DNA from: Paracoccus denitrificans
GTDB lineage: Bacteria; Pseudomonadota; Alphaproteobacteria; Rhodobacterales; Rhodobacteraceae
DNA: 18,554 nucleotides
Assembly (NCBI GenBank): GCA_005768755.1
Contig: VAFL01000031.1
Location: 1 to 18,554, forward strand
Direction: 5' to 3'
Shown here: positions 15,689 to 18,554 of the stretch, in pieces
Position numbering within the stretch: position 1 is the stretch's first letter
Layout: the number at the start of each line of letters is the position of its first letter
Program-made: the position numbers and the translations under genes
The notes under the pieces: model-generated
Database searches by the model: none
What the model was told of the DNA's origin: nothing
What the model saw: only the letters and a program-made list of their open reading frames with translations

Positions 15689-15870
15689 TCCCGCCTATTC
15701 CCAAAAAATGTTCTGAAGGGACAGGATTCCTTGTCGTCACCGGCAACTGGCCTTCGAATTTCACAGAATCACGGGTCATCACACGCCAGTGATTCGGAGG
15801 CGCAGCGTGGCTTTCCCAGATATTCCCAGCATCCAGACGCCCCGCATTGCGCGTCCCATGTTGTCCCATG
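15689..15870. repeat. Three further TCCCA/TGGGA pairs at 10-bp spacing
   Basis: TCCC at 15689 and 15699, TTCCCA at 15813 and 15823, and TCCCATG at 15854 and 15864 each recur exactly 10 bp apart. They look like half or degenerate MraZ boxes in the orientation opposite to the main box at 15516-15550. No gene explains them. Confidence 0.4.
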
Positions 15871-16393
15871 GAAGACCGCTGGACGACCTTTCCGATGCGC
15901 GCCCGCTTGATCGGCCGCCGTCCAGCACAATCCGCGCGCATGAACCTGAACGCTCGACCAGTCAGCATCACGCTTTCGCCGGATCTTGGGGCACGTCAGC
16001 GCCGCGTGCGAAGTGCCGGATCGGGCTGAGAGGCGCGCAGCGAGTCCGCGCTGCCAGAATCGGCAAAGACACTCTCCAGATTGCGGAACAGACATGCGGC
16101 GGGCTGGGCGAATTTGATCGCGACATATGGCGGAAGCGCGTCAAGCGGCTGAGGCGGCAGGCAGGGCAGGTCCATACGATACCTCTTGCACGCACGCGCC
16201 ACCCGCAGAACCCGAGCCCAAGTGGGAAGCATCAGCGAAAAAGAATCGGTCTTTTCCAGATGCGGCCTCAATACTGCGCCAGTTCGGCCGTGTTTCTGCC
16301 ATCGAAAGGCACAAGATCACCAACGGCCCCCCTAAAAATCGCCGATCATGGGCGTGCGAGCGGGAATTTCGTGACGCCACGTCATAAGGAACC

Positions 16394-16468
16394 GTTGCCG
16401 CGCTGTTACGCAGGACGTGCACCAAGCAGTGTTAGCGGCAACGAAATCTGACCTTTTGGTCAGTTTCT
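16394..16468. other. Paired inverted repeats in the intergenic region (possible sRNA 3' end or operator)
   Basis: CGTTGCCGC (16394-16402) is exactly repeated in inverse as GCGGCAACG (16436-16444). Four bases later a perfect CTGACC-TTTT-GGTCAG palindrome (16448-16463) is followed by TTTCT. On the plus strand this could be a stem plus a weak intrinsic terminator of an unannotated RNA. Alternatively the TGACC-N4-GGTCA dyad has the shape of a TetR-family operator. Confidence 0.35.
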
Positions 16469-16581
16469 GAACGGCATCGACGGGATCGGCGGTCAGTTTT
16501 CATTAACGAATCCGTTACATTGAAAGGAAATCCCCGACCCGCCTTGCGCTCTCTGCATAGCAGCAATGAGAGAAAAGGTCA

Positions 16582-16610
16582 TTGTGCAAGCGCAGCAATT
16601 GGGCCATCTT
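16582..16610 (+). promoter_or_regulatory. Candidate promoter of the DUF1127/sRNA operon
   Basis: TTGTGC (16582-16587), 17 bases, CATCTT (16605-16610) would give a leader of about 55 nt. In R. sphaeroides the homologous operon is driven by the alternative heat-shock sigma factors RpoHI/RpoHII. The match here is only suggestive and other spacings nearby are possible. Confidence 0.25.
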
Positions 16611-16673
16611 CAATCCAACGACGAAGCGGATGGGCCGCGACGTTGAAACGAATAGATGTGAAGCGATAAGACA

Positions 16674-16898
16674 ATGACTGCAACGAACACCAACACCCGC
16701 ACTGTCCGTGAAGAGCGTGCCACCGGCACCGGCATCATCGGCATGTTTGCTCGGCTGCAGGAAGCCCGCGCACGCCGCGCTGTCTATCGCCAGACTGTAA
16801 GCGAGTTGTCGAACCTTTCGGCCCGCGAACTGGACGATCTCGGCATCCACCGCAGCATGATCACGCGTATCGCGTCGGAAGCTGCCTGGGGCAAGTAA
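16674..16898 (+). CDS. ccaF1: DUF1127 small basic protein, CcaF1-like, heading the sRNA array
   Basis: This 74-residue basic protein has a Thr/Asn/Arg-rich N-terminus, a helical Arg/Ala-rich segment (about 24-42, MFARLQEARARRAVYRQTV) and the DUF1127 signature LSNLSARELDDLGIHRSMI (45-63). In R. sphaeroides the protein encoded directly before the CcsR sRNAs is the DUF1127 protein CcaF1, reported as an RNA-binding or chaperone-like factor that affects sRNA processing and stability. Here too the gene is followed at once by CCTCCTCCC hairpins: the first stem begins 10 bases after the stop. mRNA and sRNAs are therefore probably one transcript cut by RNases. The ribosome binding site is weak (GTGAAG about 12 bases upstream). 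The symbol is assigned from synteny and domain. Confidence 0.85.
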   Translation: MTATNTNTRTVREERATGTGIIGMFARLQEARARRAVYRQTVSELSNLSARELDDLGIHRSMITRIASEAAWGK

Positions 16899-16908
16899 GA
16901 ACAGAGAT

Positions 16909-16979
16909 ACCCGACCCTTCCTCCTCCCTGGGTCCGGGTTTAGGCGGCACCTCCCCTCCTCCTCCCTGGAGGTGCCGCC
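16909..16979 (+). ncRNA. CcsR/cuckoo-type sRNA unit 1 (hairpins 1 and 2)
   Basis: Hairpin 1 (16909-16939) pairs ACCCGACCC with the following GGGT and CCGGGT parts, with one bulged base. Hairpin 2 (16943-16979) is a perfect 12-bp stem, GGCGGCACCTCC with GGAGGTGCCGCC. Each loop displays CCTCCTCCC (16920-16928 and 16958-16966). The two hairpins are separated by only 3 bases, as in the two-hairpin CcsR sRNAs of R. sphaeroides. The loops could pair with GGAGG-type ribosome binding sites. Confidence 0.8.
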
Positions 16980-16990
16980 GACCAGATACG

Positions 16991-17068
16991 ACAAGGCCAC
17001 TCCTCCTCCCTTGGCCTTGTTGGTGATAGCGGCGCCCGCGCTCTCCTCCTCCCTGCGAGGGTGCCGCT
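16991..17068 (+). ncRNA. CcsR/cuckoo-type sRNA unit 2 (hairpins 3 and 4)
   Basis: Hairpin 3 (16991-17020) has a perfect 9-bp ACAAGGCCA/TGGCCTTGT stem. Hairpin 4 (17028-17068) has an AGCGGCGCCC arm paired with GGGTGCCGCT through one G-U pair, plus an inner 3-bp stem. The motifs are at 17002-17010 and 17045-17053. The linker to unit 1 (16980-16990) is 11 bases, longer than the linkers within most units, and is a plausible processing site. Confidence 0.8.
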
Positions 17069-17080
17069 AAACACCGAATA

Positions 17081-17151
17081 CGTCCGCCCCTACCTCCTCC
17101 CAGGGGCACGACGTTCGCGATGCAGGCTCTCCTCCTCCCTGCCTGCGTCGC
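17081..17151 (+). ncRNA. CcsR/cuckoo-type sRNA unit 3 (hairpins 5 and 6)
   Basis: Hairpin 5 (17081-17113) has a GCCCCT/AGGGGC inner stem continued by a CGTC/GACG outer stem. Hairpin 6 (17117-17151) has an 11-bp GCGATGCAGGC/GCCTGCGTCGC stem with one G-U pair. The motifs are at 17093-17101 and 17131-17139. An AT-containing 12-base linker (17069-17080) separates it from unit 2. From here on the motif spacing repeats every 78 bases. Confidence 0.8.
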
Positions 17152-17158
17152 ACCCTAT

Positions 17159-17229
17159 ACGCTGGCCCCTCCTCCTCCCTTGGGTCAGTGTCACGCGACG
17201 CGGGCTCTCCTCCTCCCTGCCTGTGTCGC
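17159..17229 (+). ncRNA. CcsR/cuckoo-type sRNA unit 4 (hairpins 7 and 8)
   Basis: Hairpin 7 (17159-17191) pairs ACGCTGGCCC with GGGTCAGTGT, using G-U pairs. Hairpin 8 (17195-17229) pairs GCGACGCGGGC with GCCTGTGTCGC, 11 bp with two G-U pairs. The motifs are at 17171-17179 and 17209-17217. Hairpin 8 and its ACCCTAT linker closely copy hairpin 6 and its linker, which indicates tandem duplication with compensating stem changes. Confidence 0.8.
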
Positions 17230-17236
17230 ACCCTAT

Positions 17237-17318
17237 ACGCGGCCCTCTCCTCCTCCCTGGGCCAGCGTTGTCGCGGCGGCGCCCCTCCTCCTCCCTGGGC
17301 GCCGCCGCTTTTCTTTTT
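17237..17318 (+). ncRNA. CcsR/cuckoo-type sRNA unit 5 (hairpins 9 and 10, with terminator tail)
   Basis: Hairpin 9 (17237-17268) has a GGCCC/GGGCC stem extended by ACGC/GCGT around one bulged base. Hairpin 10 (17273-17308) is a perfect 12-bp GCGGCGGCGCCC/GGGCGCCGCCGC stem followed by TTTTCTTTTT. The motifs are at 17249-17257 and 17287-17295. The last unit therefore doubles as the transcription terminator of the whole array. Confidence 0.8.
17273..17318 (+). terminator. Intrinsic terminator ending the sRNA array
   Basis: The 12-bp all-GC stem of hairpin 10 (17273-17284 with 17297-17308) is followed at once by TTTTCTTTTT (17309-17318). It is unusual in that the terminator loop itself carries the CCTCCTCCC motif. 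Confidence 0.85.
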
Positions 17319-17343
17319 CATGATCTCGCGCGATATTGTCGGC

Positions 17344-18135
17344 ATGTTGTCCTATCAGCACATCTATCACGCCGGGAACGCGGCTGATCTGCACAAGCAT
17401 GCGTTGCTTGCCTGGATGCTGGATTACCTGACCGCCAAGGACAAACCGCTGAGTTATATCGAAACCCATGCTGGCCGTGGGCTTTACGATCTGGCCGCGC
17501 CCCAGGCGCGAATGACGGCGGAATCTGACGCCGGGATCAGCCGCGCGCTTGCCGCTGGCTGGCTGGACGACAGCCACCCCTTGATGCGGGCGTTGGGCTG
17601 GGTCCGTTCACGATACGGGGCGGACGCCTATCCTGGATCACCGTTGATCGCGCAGCATTTCCTGCGCGCGCGCGACAGCATGCAACTGGCAGAACTGCAT
17701 CCGGCGGAATATGAGGTCCTGGCCGATGTGACCTGGGACGCGAAGCTGCACCACCGGGACGGATTCGAAATGGCCCGCGCCATCACACCCCCGACCCCAC
17801 GCCGCGGCCTGATGCTGATTGATCCCAGTTATGAGGTGAAGGACGATTACGCCACCATTCCCGACTTGCTTCAGGACATCGCGAAGAAGTGGAACGTGGG
17901 GATATTGGCGCTTTGGTATCCGATACTGACCGATGGACGACAAAGCACGATGGCCGTGAAGCTGCGGCTTGCGTTCCCCGATGCCCTGTCATCCGAGGTC
18001 CGCTTTCCTCCCGCGAAAGCAGGCCACGGCATGGTCGGTTCGGGGATGTTCGTCATCAATCCCCCATGGGGGCTGGCCGAAGAAGCGGCCCGCATCGGGT
18101 CGCTGTTTGCTGAACACGGACAGGTGCCCGGCTAA
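17344..18135 (+). CDS. rlmJ: 23S rRNA (adenine(2030)-N(6))-methyltransferase
   Basis: RlmJ methylates N6 of A2030 in 23S rRNA. The 263-residue protein starts MLSYQHIYHAGNAADLHKHA, very close to E. coli RlmJ. It has YIETHAGRGLYDL (38-50) for SAM binding, YPGSPLIAQHFLR (96-108), the motif-IV equivalent LIDPSYE (Asp160-Tyr163, DPSY where E. coli has DPPY), ALWYPI and the closing GSGMFVINPPW. The ATG at 17344 fits the family N-terminus. An in-frame ATG at 17320 would add eight residues, and neither start has a clear ribosome binding site. The gene begins 36 bases after the last sRNA stem, so it must either use a promoter inside the array or depend on read-through. It is convergent with the gene at the right edge, 6 bases apart. 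Confidence 0.93.
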   Translation: MLSYQHIYHAGNAADLHKHALLAWMLDYLTAKDKPLSYIETHAGRGLYDLAAPQARMTAESDAGISRALAAGWLDDSHPLMRALGWVRSRYGADAYPGSPLIAQHFLRARDSMQLAELHPAEYEVLADVTWDAKLHHRDGFEMARAITPPTPRRGLMLIDPSYEVKDDYATIPDLLQDIAKKWNVGILALWYPILTDGRQSTMAVKLRLAFPDALSSEVRFPPAKAGHGMVGSGMFVINPPWGLAEEAARIGSLFAEHGQVPG

Positions 18136-18141
18136 GGCAAC

Positions 18142-18554
18142 CTACTGCGCCCGTGGCGCTGGCGGTGGTGGCGCTGGCGGCGCCGGTGGTGCGATCAACG
18201 GTGCACCATCCATCGGACCTGTCGCCTGTCCATCTTCCTGTGACATATCGTCGATCTCGTCTTCATCCTGCGTGGCGAAGGACAGGTCATCGGCCAGAAC
18301 ATCATCGCAATAGATTTCATTTTCGCTGGTATGGGCGGGGGTATAAAGGCCGTTCTCCACCCCCATCAAATCTGCGGAGCGCGGCCCGAACATCGCATTC
18401 GACCAGTCCATAAGCGTGCCGATGTCGTCATTCGTTCCGAAGGCGATCATCTCATCGCGCATCGGCCCGATGATCCCGACGGGCAGCTTCACCGTGCCGA
18501 TAAAGTTCTCGATATTGGCGGAATAAGCTGCCGGGTTCTCCATCGTCACGGGAT
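18142..18554 (-). CDS. C-terminal part of an unidentified acidic protein with a proline-rich tail
   Basis: The frame stays open to the right edge. A GTG at 18549 and an ATG at 18543 are possible starts, but there is too little upstream sequence to decide, so this is treated as partial (at least 130 residues). Visible features are a mixed region (FIGTVKLPVGIIGPMRDEM), a strongly acidic stretch (ATQDEDEIDDMSQEDG), and a C-terminus made almost only of Ala and Pro (APPAPPAPPPPAPRAQ). Acidic and Pro/Ala-rich endings suggest a disordered tail. I do not recognise a family and see no catalytic motif. It is convergent with rlmJ. Confidence 0.6.
   Translation of the reverse strand, partial: PVTMENPAAYSANIENFIGTVKLPVGIIGPMRDEMIAFGTNDDIGTLMDWSNAMFGPRSADLMGVENGLYTPAHTSENEIYCDDVLADDLSFATQDEDEIDDMSQEDGQATGPMDGAPLIAPPAPPAPPPPAPRAQ

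Larger units (their letters stand above)
15597..16670. other. About 1.07 kb without a convincing gene
   Basis: Several frames stay open here (for example plus 15789-16451 and minus 15681-15971). Their translations are rich in Arg, Pro, Ser and Cys, lack recognisable domains, and overlap one another in conflicting frames. I see no tRNA, RNase P RNA, tmRNA or transposase signature. What does stand out is non-coding structure: 10-bp-period TCCCA pairs (15689-15870), an inverted-repeat block (16394-16468), and a TAACG-AATC-CGTTA dyad at 16504-16517. It may hold regulatory DNA for the flanking dcw and DUF1127 promoters, small RNAs, or decayed sequence. Confidence 0.6.

Noticed and set aside
15789..16451. 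220-residue plus-strand frame in the gene-poor region
   Set aside because: It has no ribosome binding site, a Pro/Arg/Ser-heavy composition and no recognisable domain, and several conflicting frames overlap it; long frames arise by chance at this GC content.
15560..16670. Possible RNase P RNA, tmRNA or tRNA gene in the long intergenic region
   Set aside because: I looked for the conserved RNase P core (GAGGAAAGTC type), tmRNA ends and tRNA T-arm/CCA patterns on both strands and did not find a consistent match.
16643..16671. TTGAAA-N17-ATAAGA promoter-like sequence before the DUF1127 gene
   Set aside because: The hexamers and spacing are good, but the -10 ends only 2 bases before the ATG, which would place the transcription start at or inside the start codon.
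16909..17308. CRISPR array, suggested by a short repeat every 38-48 bases
   Set aside because: The repeated part is only 9 bases, always lies in a hairpin loop, spacing varies, and the intervening sequence is self-complementary stem rather than unrelated spacers.
17188..17343. Upstream extension of rlmJ through the sRNA array
   Set aside because: The extra residues derive from hairpin sequence, and the conserved RlmJ N-terminus begins MLSY at 17344.
18460..18520. Resemblance of ENFIGTVKLPVGIIGPM to HMG-CoA reductase
   Set aside because: The motif-like run is not followed by the expected HMGR catalytic sequence; the downstream residues are unrelated, so it is treated as coincidence.

Overview
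The window is GC-rich alphaproteobacterial chromosome and looks like Rhodobacteraceae, probably a Paracoccus-like or Rhodobacter-like genus. That placement is inferred from protein character, from a division/cell-wall (dcw) cluster with a long structured leader upstream of mraZ, and from a DUF1127 gene followed by CCTCCTCCC-loop hairpins of the Rhodobacter CcsR type. No database search was possible. 

Layout. (1) Bases 1-98 hold the start of tuf (EF-Tu) on the minus strand with its promoter. A divergent DUF533/TerB-like gene follows (306-1181). (2) Bases 1351-2388 are a two-gene unit for a periplasmic cytochrome c' and a membrane cytochrome b561, followed by a tiny secreted-peptide gene (2509-2658) and a strong bidirectional terminator. 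(3) parC (topoisomerase IV subunit A) lies on the minus strand at 2802-5039, with a divergent SH3b-domain envelope protein at 5189-5695. (4) Bases 15242 down to 5748 are a compact minus-strand dcw operon: mraZ-rsmH-ftsL-ftsI-murE-murF-mraY-(VOC-family gene)-murD. Most junctions overlap by 1-4 nt or are separated by at most 10 nt. ftsW, murG and murC are not next to murD here. (5) The mraZ leader (about 15250-15500) is highly structured. It contains an intrinsic terminator inside the leader, matching the UpsM sRNA arrangement known from Rhodobacter sphaeroides. Upstream are a four-repeat MraZ-box-like element and a LexA-box-like GAAC-N7-GAAC. (6) Bases 15600-16670 hold no convincing gene, but contain further 10-bp-period TCCCA pairs and an inverted-repeat segment. 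(7) Bases 16674-17318 are the most striking part: a 74-aa DUF1127 gene (ccaF1-like) followed by ten consecutive hairpins. Each hairpin carries the same CCTCCTCCC loop on a different stem, arranged as five two-hairpin units; the last is an intrinsic terminator. This matches the CcsR/cuckoo stress sRNA operon, here with five units. (8) rlmJ (23S rRNA m6A2030 methyltransferase) starts 36 nt after the last stem. The 3' part of an unidentified acidic, proline-tailed protein converges on it from the right edge. 

How the genes work together. The dcw genes make and use lipid-linked peptidoglycan precursor: MurE, MurF, MraY and MurD act in synthesis, and FtsI/FtsL in septal use. MraZ and the leader attenuator plausibly set cluster output. 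The DUF1127/sRNA block plausibly acts as a stress-response post-transcriptional module, using loops complementary to Shine-Dalgarno-like GGAGGAGG sequences.
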